Both the position numbers and the translations under genes were made by a program. DNA of 64,000 nt from Patiria miniata (taxonomy: Eukaryota > Echinodermata > Asteroidea > Valvatida > Asterinidae), in the NCBI RefSeq assembly GCF_015706575.1, contig NW_024037059.1, positions 15,847,730-15,911,729 of the forward strand, given 5' to 3'. Positions 14,501 through 26,500 of the stretch are shown in pieces. The notes beneath the pieces are model-generated. The model did not search any database and had not been told where the DNA came from. It saw only the letters and a list, made by a program, of their open reading frames with translations. Each line of letters opens with the position of its first letter. Positions within the stretch are counted from its first letter, which is position 1.

Positions 14501-17500
14501 AGGAGTTTCAGCTGTTTTTCTTTCTCTGCATAGTCTAGCTGGACCTGCAGAGCAGCCGCTGTTTTCGCTAGTTCCAGCTTTTCTTCCTGATGCCGTGCAT
14601 ATGATGATGTAACGGACACGGCATGACTGGCTCGACTGGAAATCTTACTTGACTTGTAAGACGACACATGACCAGCGTGACTTGCTGCTCGACCGGCGTT
14701 ACTCTTCTTTGACTTGTCAAACTTATGACTAGAAGACGACTGGATTGGCAACGACATGACGTGAGTTTATTCACTCTGCATGCTCTGGAACGACTGGACT
14801 TTGGTTGTGACTTTGATTGTCCTTTGATTGTTATTGTGGCTGCCTCGGGGCTCACTTGTGCCCAGAGGAGTTTCGGACTACTAGTTCTCAAACTTATGAG
14901 AAAAGGACTCCCAAGTGACTGGTATTCGCAATCAATCCAGGAACCACACACAAAACACAATGAAGCCACTTGACAACATGGTGGTGATTGCTGATAGTAG
15001 ATTGAGTAGATTGAGATTGAGATAACAATCTGCAATTTAATAAAGCAGAAAAAACACTAATAAGAAAACTATAATAAATGTACATGGAAAAGTCTAATCT
15101 ATTAAACATGGCAAGTTGAGTCCAAAAAATGTGAAGTCTGATTTGTCAAATCTAAACACTATTTGCAGTTCAATCTGTTTTTGCTGAATGAATAATCAAC
15201 TGTAAAATCTCAGAAAATCCACTGAATTCTGTCTCTAAACTTATTAAAAGTAACTCATAAAATCAAGGAAAATGCTTCTTACCAAAATGGGGTCTTTCAA
15301 GGTCCACAAAGAGTGAATAAAGTGATGAAACTTGAGGAACTAAATCGCAATGAGTATGAAAACACTTGTCTCTGAAATCACATGGTCAGTAAATATGGCT
15401 GCCCATTGTTTATGTGGCAAGATTATGTGGTACTTGTACCCACACAAGGTCTCTGTATGCACATAGGAAGTGCACAAGGTCACTCTGGTGGTGGGAAGGA
15501 GGCTACTTAATGCAACACATAAGTAGGCTCTTTCACTATTATAAGGTGAACATTAACTGTAGGCTCTTTCACTAAATATGCAGTAATACTCTAAAAAATG
15601 GAATTCTAAATTTAAACTATGAAAAACTTGTTAAGAAAATTAATAAACTTAAGACAAACTCACTGCACAGCTGCTGCAGTGACAACTTGACACCACTGAC
15701 ATACACAATGAACATTCGAATGAGAGAAAATTGTCTTCTCTGCACTGAATGGACAAATTTGAAGAACAATGTCTGTCGAGTTCCACTACCAACTTTTCAG
15801 ATATACATGTATTCCCATATGCTTTTCACCAAGAGACAAGAGACAGACTACGTACAACCCTCATATTCTCCATTACTGACCGGGTAATCCCAAAGCTCAT
15901 TAAAAGATCTAAATTGATTAAATCATCTAAATTTGATTAGCTTTCTGGTTCTGAGAAGGGTTTTGAGTTCATGTAGCATGCACTAAACCTAGCATTGCCC
16001 TGGGCCCATACTTAAGATTCTGTCAATATGAAAAGGTGTTTGCTTACTTTTTTGACAGGTTGTTTTGCTCATGAAGGTCTTCAACACAAACAAGTTTATC
16101 GGATGGTGTCGAAGATCCCTTACTGCTAGGAGAATCCTGCACACCCCTTGGTGATAGTGGTTCTGTCCTCTGTACTTCAGACTGACTATGTATCTGACTG
16201 GTTGTTCCATCCACTAATGGGGGTGGCTTCATGGCTTGATTCTGTACTGGCCCTTTATCGGTGCAAACTGAAATGTATACAAATTTACAAAATCAAAAGC
16301 AAAAATTATTAAATTAATATAAATCAACCACTGAGTTCGCTGTTGTGATGTAATTGCCTGACCAATTTGAAATCTATACATTAGTCGTTCCAATTATCAA
16401 ATATTTAAACAGAATCAAGATGAAAATCCCTGTCAATAAAGTACAGGCTGTTAGAACACTTGCTAAAAACAATTCTAAATCACAAGCCAAGTTGTACATT
16501 TTGTACCTTTACAACAAGGACTCAAGTTCCAAGGTGGCTGGTCTCTTCGGTACAATCAAAATACACAAATTTGGCAGAAATGCGAGGACCAACCTTGCTT
16601 ACTCCAAGAGGATACATCATGAGTGTTATTGACAGCCGGTGTTATGTGCCTCAACTGATGAGTATGAAGCGGTGGACTGATTGGCAATGCATTGATATTG
16701 GTGACACGGTGCTGGAAATTCTGATAGTTCTGCTCAAGACTCTATGAAAACAGAAAAGACAACAATTGTAGATGGAATTGCCTACAAAAGCAACATCTTT
16801 CCAACAAAGATATCAATAGGTATAGACACTGTGGAGGACAGGAGTGAGATTGGGGGCAAGTGAAAAATCCAGGAAATGTTTGGGGAAAGATTTAGGGTTC
16901 GTTGAGGCCCCAGATAGAGCAACACAGGGCTTACGTTGCATGTGTATGTACAGGTATTTGCCTGAAAAAGGCTCTCCTAATAATTTGGCTTCTGGAAATA
17001 GGAACCTCTTATTATCAAAGTAATTGCCAGTCAATGGGTGTAATATTTCAAGGATTCTACTGAAAAAATTCAATCACAGGCCATTTCAAAGAAAGGCATT
17101 TGTAATGTGTTGAAATGTTTTTAGTGAGAAACAGTAACACGAAAGTTCTCAATGACATCCTAAACTCATTATGTGTAAAGGTGAACCAGGCTTAACCAAT
17201 AATTCATCTTGACAACCAAAATATTCCTACCTCAGCTTCTATTTCCAGTTGTTTAAATCTTGCCTTGGTATCTTCTAGAAAGGCCAAGGATGCATTAGGT
17301 GAAAGGTCACTGTTGTCACTATCAAGACCTGTGATTGGTCCAAAACCTCCCTGGTCGGCCAATAGGAGCTGTTGTTCTATATGTGTTTGGTGGAGTGTTG
17401 TATCAATGTAATGATTATCTGGTTCTATATGGTCATGCACAGGATGTTCAACGATGGAGGCAGGAGACCTAGACATAGAATAATAATACAATAACGGCAT

Positions 17501-20500
17501 TAATCCTCCTGATCAGAAGACTGACTTGCAAACTACGTTTCTCTAGGCAAGGTAATTTAGCACTCAAGACTATAACCAAAACATCAATTCATGTTCAGAA
17601 CCATCCAGAACCATTCTCTTAGTTTGAGAAATTATTCCCACATGGTGTTTCCGCAAACCTTTCATTCATTAGTATCTCCATCATGCAAAGCCTCAAATCT
17701 TACTTAATTCATGTACAATAACTCCATCCATCTACCTGTCTACATTTGTTTCCATAAAAAGGAAGAAGCAAGTGTCATAAGTACCTTGTCCAAACACAGA
17801 AGAACAACGACATTATGGAGTTGATGCATCACTATAACCTCAGGGGTGAGCACATCAAACTATATTCCCTACCAGTTCATTAAAAATGTTAGATATGGTT
17901 TGGCTGATCTGGTTGCAGTCCCAGTCACAATATTATACACATTGATACTAAGATGGTTTTTACTCAGATTATTTAGACTTTGGATTATTCAACTACCTAA
18001 TAGAACCGGCTGCTACTCCAGTAGTTCCCTTGCGATACACCTCATTACTCAATGCCATCTGCGTCTGTCTTAGTGTCTGTCTCAAATCTGCTATCTGGTT
18101 GTTCATTTCTCTCATCTGATTGCCTTGTTCTTCCAACTGTCTCCTCAGCTCATTATTACGCTCATGCTGAAAGAAATACATAAAACAGTCATCATCTGAC
18201 TCGAACCAGTCAGCTGACCCCAGCAAGCTCTGTGGTCAAATGGTAAGATGTCTACACTAGTAAGCAGGAGGTAGTGGGTTCAAGTCCCACCGGAGTAAAC
18301 TAGTAATATTTTTCTTGCAAGCCCTCAGACAAAACTGAGTATACAGTGTTTATAAAAATACGGCTGCGGACAAACCCAGTTAAAAAAATTAACAAAATGA
18401 AATCATCATCATAAACATTGATTAAATACTATGGAATCTGTGTACAAGTACCCTCTTGAAGGTTACAGTGTTAGGCAGAACTCAGCAATTAATTGCCACC
18501 ATAGGCCTGGTGCTAACATGAGGACCGGTTTATAAATGGATTGGTGCAATTCGTAATAAATGAGTTTTCACGCTTCAGAGCATACTCAAATACTCAAATC
18601 AGTGCGCACATACAGTCGTGTTTTATATAACTCTCGAGGACAAGGCATTGTCTTTCCCTTAGTCCCTACAATATAACACTCTCCTATAGGCAGACAAACT
18701 CACAGATCGTTTTCAACAAAAGACAAACTGTCAAGGGCAACAAAGAAACTGTTGTTCTCCCTTTGTGTGTCCTCAGTGTGCATGTAATTCATGTGCAGTG
18801 TGTCTCATTCATGGGGCTGTAAGAAGTGGACACTATTCGCATCATCTACTGTTCAAGTCAATAGACAGCATTCAAATATACACAATGTATTTGTTCACGT
18901 TCATACTTTCAGAGTTCATGCTTTCCTTTGCTACATACCTCTTCTTGTAGAGTGGCGCGATACTGTGCCTCTTTGTGCTGCAGTAAGTTTCTTTCTTGAT
19001 CTAACTGACTTTTTGCTCTTTGAAGCTCGGCTTGTAATGTAAGGATTTGTGGAGATGGTTGAGACATCTTTTCAGTAATGACTGCTAGCGCTTCCTCATG
19101 ACCTGTGTAGAGAATTAAGAAAACATCACTGTCATGCATAAACTGACAAATGACACATTGACAGACATAGCAATCTTAACAGACAGATGATAACGACTGA
19201 TGTATAACAATCTACAAATTGACAGATGACAAACTCACAGACTCACAGACTGGAGAGTTTGACAGATGACAAATAGATGACAGAGTGACAGATGAAAGAC
19301 TGAAAAGATTTACCAATTGACAAAAACGAAAGACTGAAAAGATTTACCAATTGACAAAAAAGAAATTGACATAACTGTTGACAGAAGGCAGCACGACTGA
19401 TGATAGGCTGGTCACATAATTTCTCAGATTGTCAAATTACAAACTAATAAATCTACATATATGTCAAATGAACAAAAAACAGCCCGACAGAGGATAAATT
19501 GGACAGATTTCAAATTCATGACAGACTGAAAAAATAGACAGAACAACAGTTAACAAAGTGATATATGCCAAACGGCATATGACAGTCTGACAAATAACAA
19601 GTGGAGTACATAAAAATACATGTATACCACACATTAAAGATATGAACAGCATTATTACCCAAACAAACAATCAAATTCCATTTTTTTTCTCCAACTGAAC
19701 AGTCTTAACAGTCTCATATATTTTTAATTCATTTGTGGACACTGTACACTTACTTGATCAATTTCTGAATATGGTTCCTAATTTCCACATGTTATATTTC
19801 AGACAGCCTTTCATAGATTTTCACCCTCAAGAAATATCAGACATTCAGCATCATGTACACAATCGCCACAAGATAACGACTGTATTGTCGATATTGTTTC
19901 CTTTCATTTCCTTGAGTGTCATGACGTATACGCGCTACGTAAATCACTTGTATGAATTCCAAGTGTAGCTGTTCATTATGAGTGTCCCATGCACCGTTCA
20001 CATCAATGCCTTTTTATTCACAAGTCACTTCCTGACCACTTGTGCTAAGGATCAATGTTACCATAGTAACCTTGGAAGATTGTTTCCCTATAAAGCCCTG
20101 TTCATACTTCACGTGAATTTCAGTGCGAAGCAAATTCATTGGGGTAATGGCAAATGTGATTTTTATTTCTACTGTGTATGTAAGTTTTTTATGATTGTAT
20201 TTTATTGTAAATTCTTAATTTTTATTGCAAATTAATCAGTTTATCCATCCATTTCTGGGGCTTGCACTGTTGGATGTTGTATGAAATAAAAAAAAATAAA
20301 TAAATAAAAACAATGAAACTTCAATTGTTGACGTCCTGAAATTTGCTTCACTTTTGTTTCACGTGAAGTGTGAACCAGCTATTAAGGCATGGGCCAGTGT
20401 TTTCAATTCTCAAAATCCAACCTTGCATAATTACAACTTAAATAAATATGGTGACCCAATTATTTTTGTGTAAGTGGAATCAAATTATAACAGGCTGAAG

Positions 20501-23500
20501 TATATTTGGATGTGTTGTCTTGTGAATGATATGGACCAGAAATATGTGTCTACACTGCTCACAATTAATATGAAATTATAACATTATTGATTGACAAATG
20601 AATTATTTCACAATCTTTTGGGATGAACAAACAGATTGCCTGGAGCGGGGTTGAACCTGCAACCTTTGATAATCTAGAGGCTGGTTGCAAGTTCAAACCC
20701 TGCTCTGATCGATTTCTTTGTTCAAATTTTTAAAAACTAATTATAATACACACAGTAAGTTTCCCTATGTGGTTTATTTGATATTTATTTCACAATTGTT
20801 AAATAAATGTCATAATTGTAGAATTTCAAGATTGTTAAATTGATTTGGATGTTAAACACTTTGTCTACTTCCCATGAATTGTGCCATTATCAATATCATT
20901 CCCATTGAAATATATTTTAGGCAAATAAGATAATTTTTGACTAAAAAAAATTAAAAAGCACCATCAAAACTGTAAACATATCACTTACGTGTACGCTCCA
21001 TCTTCTGTTCATTGATAACTTCTGCCAATCTCCTATTGATAAATGACAGAAACTTATTTGATATTACACAAGACCTCCTCTTATTACATGCTAATACACG
21101 CTTTGTTAACAAATAACAGAGAGAGAAAAACCCACGTAAAAATTGACAATGGAATTGTAGAATTTGCTGTTCTATTCACAGAGGGTCAAGTAATACCACA
21201 AAGCAGGGCACACTGGTATACATACAAATGGTATGCCATCCATCTTTATACATCCATGGACATGTTATACAAGTCTGAAAAACATTTTGTTATCTGTAAC
21301 ACTATTTTATGTTTATTTTCAAAAATACTTTTCAAATTTCCATTTTTTGCCAAAAGTATCATTAAAAAGTTTGAGGTCCACAATTTGGCCACAAAAAATT
21401 GCAGGTAGGTCGTGGCCTATAAACCTATAATGAATGCACCTTAGTATGGGTGTGATACAGAAATGTCACTGAATGCTATTTTGTCACATTCTCATTGAAC
21501 AAATAAATACAAAAATTTCCAGTCATACTTTTGTTAAATGGAAAATGTCCAAATTAACAACGCTGCTTAAAATATTGACAGTAATGACTCGTTTTCCAAC
21601 AATTTGAAGGCTTGCATGACTGTCGTGTCACTGAAAAGAGTCAATTTAGATGATTCATCTAAAAACCAAAGGCAAAAAAAAAAACATGTTTAGCGTCCTG
21701 CCTTTTAGAAAAAAAGGAAGGAGGCCCTTTTTTTCTTTTTATTCCCTCCAAAATGGCCGCCTGACCGGGCCATTTTTCAAGATGGCCGCCATTTTTTTTT
21801 TAAATAGCCGCCACTTGGACTCAGGAAATGACATACCAGCTTTATATGGGCTAGATGCAACAGACAAAGAGGCCAAAATGATGTCACTGTTTAAAATTTA
21901 TCATTTTTTCTTCTTTTAAAAAAAAAAAGGAGGCGGCCATTTTGTTTTTTTATTTGGCCTAACATCCAAAAGAGATTTAAATACAAATTGCTGTTTAAAC
22001 CAGAAGTCTGATTCTTACCGTTTTTCATTCTGCAGTTCTCGTCTCAGAACAGCATTGTCTTCCTTGACCGAGTGATAATCCATCATATCCTTTAATTTTT
22101 CTGCAAATAATTCATTCCGTTTTCCCACAGCTACACCTTCGAATTTAGACTGCTGATACAGAACCTGAAACACAACATGCCTATCTAATTAATAGTCTCC
22201 TATACATGTACCTTGCAAACAAATGGGATTTTTTTTAGCAAAGACACACATTGACAGTTTCCCATTTCTCATCTACATAAAACGTATCCAAAAAATAAAT
22301 GTTTCAATTTTTGAAGGCCAAGCAATCAATTTTTGTAAATAGTCTATGCGTATTTTAAGAGGCGTCATGTTACAGATGCTTTGTTTTTAAAAATCACCAC
22401 AACAATTAGGAGCTTTGTGTGAAGCCTGAAAACCTGGTGTTTCTTAATAGTAAAAAAAGGAAACGTGCAGCTTTCTAAGATGCTCCCCATGTGCCAACCC
22501 CTGAACACCACAAAATGATGTTCAACGAACGTGTGGACGTGAAAAATTTTCATTTTCATAAATTGTACAAGAGTGAATTTAATATAAACACTCACCTCTA
22601 ACTCAGCAATCCTGCTTTTCCTTTCTTTAAGTTCTTCTTTCAGGTTGCTTTGCAATTCCTTCTCTTGCACTAGATGATTCTGATCCTCTACAATAATTAT
22701 GAAAACAAATCTTCATTTCAGTGCAATGTTTTTCATCTTCTAAATGGATCAGTTGTTCTGCTATTTGGTGGCACAGGTACCGTATCTGTTTGGATTATTC
22801 TGCTAATCCAACATCCCTTATACTAACAGTAGCTACATGTAAATGTTGGGAATGATCAGTACATCTCTATGCACACATTATTCCGAGCAGGGGCATCTAG
22901 CAATTACAGTAATGACAGTAACTGTTCCAGGTGACAACAGCCTTCATGCAATCACAAGTACCTTAATTGATCTCATTATGATAAACTCATTGAAGAACTG
23001 CCTAATCTTACAGAATAATGAGTATCTGCACCTGCCCCACTCCTAAATCATTTGATTGATTATCCAAACCTGATCAGCCATTTCACAAAGACATCATGTC
23101 TATGGAGGAAGTACTGGCAGTCATTGGTTTCATTTATGGAAACTGTGTAAAATAATCCACGTCTTAGGCTAATTTACTAAGATGATAAATTACCTCTGAT
23201 TCTAGTTTCTCTCTTCTCAATATCTTGTATCCTCTCAGCCAGTTTAACTTGCTGCTCTGCATCATGCCTACAGTCAAAATTACATAAAAACTTAAAAGTA
23301 TTTGACACAATCTTCATTTTCAATTGCAGGATTATTGAGGATACACACACCTATATAAAACCTTTATCGATTCTAAATTTACATTTGCTAATGAAATAAC
23401 AGAAAAGCAAAAGGAGTGACACTTTCTTTTTGCCTTTCACATAAAATTGCTGACGATTTGCAACAATACGTCCCACACGGTCACTAAACAGGTCTGTTCA

Positions 23501-26500
23501 GCAGTCTGCAGATTAATAGACAGAGTAACTTACTGTCGGATCTGTTCTTTGAATCTTTTCTCATAAGTCTCCTCAATTGTTGCTATAGACGCTTCTCTAA
23601 TCTTCAGGTTTTCTTCGGTAGTTTTCCATCTGCTCTCTTCTAAGCACATAGCTCTGAAAGAATCACCACATGATTTGGTCTTGATACAATAATCAAAAAT
23701 AGCACATAATGTTTTTCAAGAATATATGCTTTCTAAAATGCAGGGGTCGTATTTCATGAAAAATCCACTGGACCGCGGCAGGGCCTGTACCTCACAAAAT
23801 TTACTGGACCGGAACACATTTTACAAGACTAACTCAATAACTACGAAAAGGAAGTTCATGGAAAAAATATACGAAGCACATGATCGCCAAACATGCTCGG
23901 ATCGTTGGAAAATCTTTAATTTTGCCTTATTTTTACGTGCTGATTATTGGAGTATTAAATCATGTGTATTTCGAGATTGAGTTATTTTCATTTGCGCCAC
24001 GAAAGCTATTGAAACCGACCCTCAAAAGTGAGAAAAAAGCTTGCGGCAATCAATGTAAAAATATATTTAACTTGATGATTCTCAAAAAAATCCGGCGAAT
24101 TTAAATCGTTCACAGTCACGATGGCTGCTGGCCAACACTGGCAGTAAATCGCGCTGGTACCCAATCGCACGGTGTACTACACCGGCAACAAGCCGCGTGC
24201 CTCGGTAGAACATTTTGCGGAAATAGGCTACGGTGTATGTGGCGCTTCAAGTTTGAGTGGTACAACTGCAAAATAAATACATTGAAATGGAAAATACATA
24301 CACAGAAAAGAGAGATCAAGTTCTCTGAAATAAATTGCAGAAATTTTCTTTCTCCTTCGATGTTTGTTTTGCATTTTCACGATGTCAAGTTCGCCATGTT
24401 TTGCATGCTGCTAGCGCACACACAATACATACAGTGTATGTGTACATTACAAGTATCCAAACAATATCCACAGCATTATGTAGAATATTTTGGATTCTGC
24501 AGGTTTACTGATCTTTCTGCAAAGAGTAGCACTATCTTTAACCTCTTTCATATGATTATTGTAATTTTACGCTGTCAAAGTCCACAAAGTAAAACATTTT
24601 CTCATGAACCCCTCAAAGATCAAGGAGGTTTAACCCCAGTTGTTGATAGAACATCTGAAGGTGCGGGCAAAGAACCTCTAAAGGTGCAGGCAAAGAACCT
24701 CTAAAGGTGAGCGCATAGAACCTCTAAAGGTGCGGGCAAAGAACCTCTAAAGGAGCGGGCAAAGAACCTCTAAAGGTGTGGGCATAGAACCTCTAAAGGT
24801 GCATGCAAAGAACCTCTAACGGTGAGCGCATAGAACCTCTAAAGGTGTGGGCAAAGAACCTCTAAAGGTGAGCGCATAGAACCTCTAAAGGTGTAGCCAC
24901 AGAACCTCTATAAAGGTGTGGGCAATGGCCTTGCATCGCATGTGTCTACACTGTCGTAATACTAGACCCCCCGTACAGAGTTCTCCACATAGGAAAAATT
25001 CCATTAAATTCAGTGGCTATAGAGGTACAAAGCGTCTAGGCAAGTGTATCACAGCTAAGCAAGAAGCCTACAACTCCAAGTTATCTACTGATTTGTTGAT
25101 GAGATTACCTTTTATGCAGCTCATCTTCTCTTTTCAATTCCACTTCTTTCTGCTTCAACGTCTGCAACTCATCCAGCAAACTCTGCCTCTGTGAGTAAGT
25201 TTCCCGTTCTACCATCTACAGTAACATCCAAAAACCAAAATATTAAATACATGTACATGTACATGTATTTACTAAATATTGACTATACCTATTTCAAGCA
25301 TATTGTATAAGTACTTTTACTGAATGTTTCCTCACAACTAAAGAAATTAAAAAGTAATAACAGAACATATAGTAGCACCATCCAAATTACAGCCTGCACA
25401 CATTACAATCTTGACTGACTGCTACGATGACATTGAATTATCTCAAAAGCGTTTCATTTTAAGGCTGCTCAAGTGTGACTTCCTGCTCAACTTTGCTGAT
25501 ATTTATTCACTACTGAAAAGCACCCCACAAATACAAGTCATACCTCTTGATGACATTGAATTCTCTCTATAGTGCTTCGTTCTCTTTCCTGCAGAGCTTT
25601 TAACTTGGCTTGGTATGTACTCTCCATCTGAAGTCAAATATAATCATGACAAATTTAATGCAACAATTGTGGCAATGGATGATACATGCTTAACACTCAA
25701 ACTGTATGTATCATCCCCTCTACTCAATTTGACCTACATTTCCTTTTCACAAGTGCTTACACTCAAAAACCAAAAACACTGCTAAAGTCGTCTTAAATAA
25801 ATCATAGCTTTATAACAATCTTTCATTGATGAAAATCAATCCATACCTCTCTTCGGGCCTTGTAAATTTCTTGTCTACACTTCTCACGTTCTTCCAGCTC
25901 AATTCTCTTGCCCTCACTTTCCTTAAACCGACCGATCTGAGGAGAAAAATAAAGTCTCTTTTAAATTCTAAGAAACAAGCATTGGTTGTTAGGTTTCTTA
26001 TAAGTAAGGGAACGTAACAAATGCAATAACAATATCCTGGAGGTGCTAAACAAAAGTCAAAAAAACAAATCAAGCATCGGATTGCACCTACCTCCCTTGT
26101 AATTTCTTCCTTAGTTCGGAGTTCCATTTTTCGTTGAAGAGATAAGAGCTTTGCCTGCATTCCCTGACTGCTTTCATGATATCCATCCACTTCTTGGTCA
26201 AATAATACATCCACAGCAGTCAGTTTCTTCTCTGAATACAGTCAGGAATTGTGAAATCAAGTGGAATGCATTAGGATCAGGTCTTAATGTTGTTAGATTC
26301 TCATCCCATTAGCAGATACTTACATTCTATTTGCTGTATATACTGTACAAAGTGTCCTGAAACCGAGGTCACAGATCACACAGTGGCATCAACCATGCAT
26401 AAAAAATATCCAAAGGTATTCCTACTTGACACAGACTTTAATGCTACATGTAATTCTTGCCTTCAAATAATTCAATTGCAGCCAAAATTACTCGACTTTG

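Larger units (their letters stand above)
7689..15684 (-). mobile_element. Complete BEL/Pao LTR retrotransposon
   Basis: A 7996-bp element flanked by the 5-bp duplication acttg (7684-7688 and 15685-15689). Both 850-bp LTRs begin TG and end CA on the plus strand. A single intact Gag-Pol ORF lies between them on the minus strand. A purine-rich agaggag tract lies next to the downstream LTR (just right of 8538). I could not identify the primer-binding site in the 77 bp between the upstream LTR and the ORF. The element lies in an OFD1 intron in the same orientation as the gene. One mismatch between LTRs implies a very recent insertion. Confidence 0.96.

Noticed and set aside
24237..24704. 155-codon plus-strand frame
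   Set aside because: It runs from unique AT-rich DNA into the 23-bp minisatellite and has no recognisable domain. The region is OFD1 intron on the other strand.
24648..24925. Possible CRISPR-like array
   Set aside because: Units are contiguous 23-bp tandem copies without unique spacers, in an animal intron.
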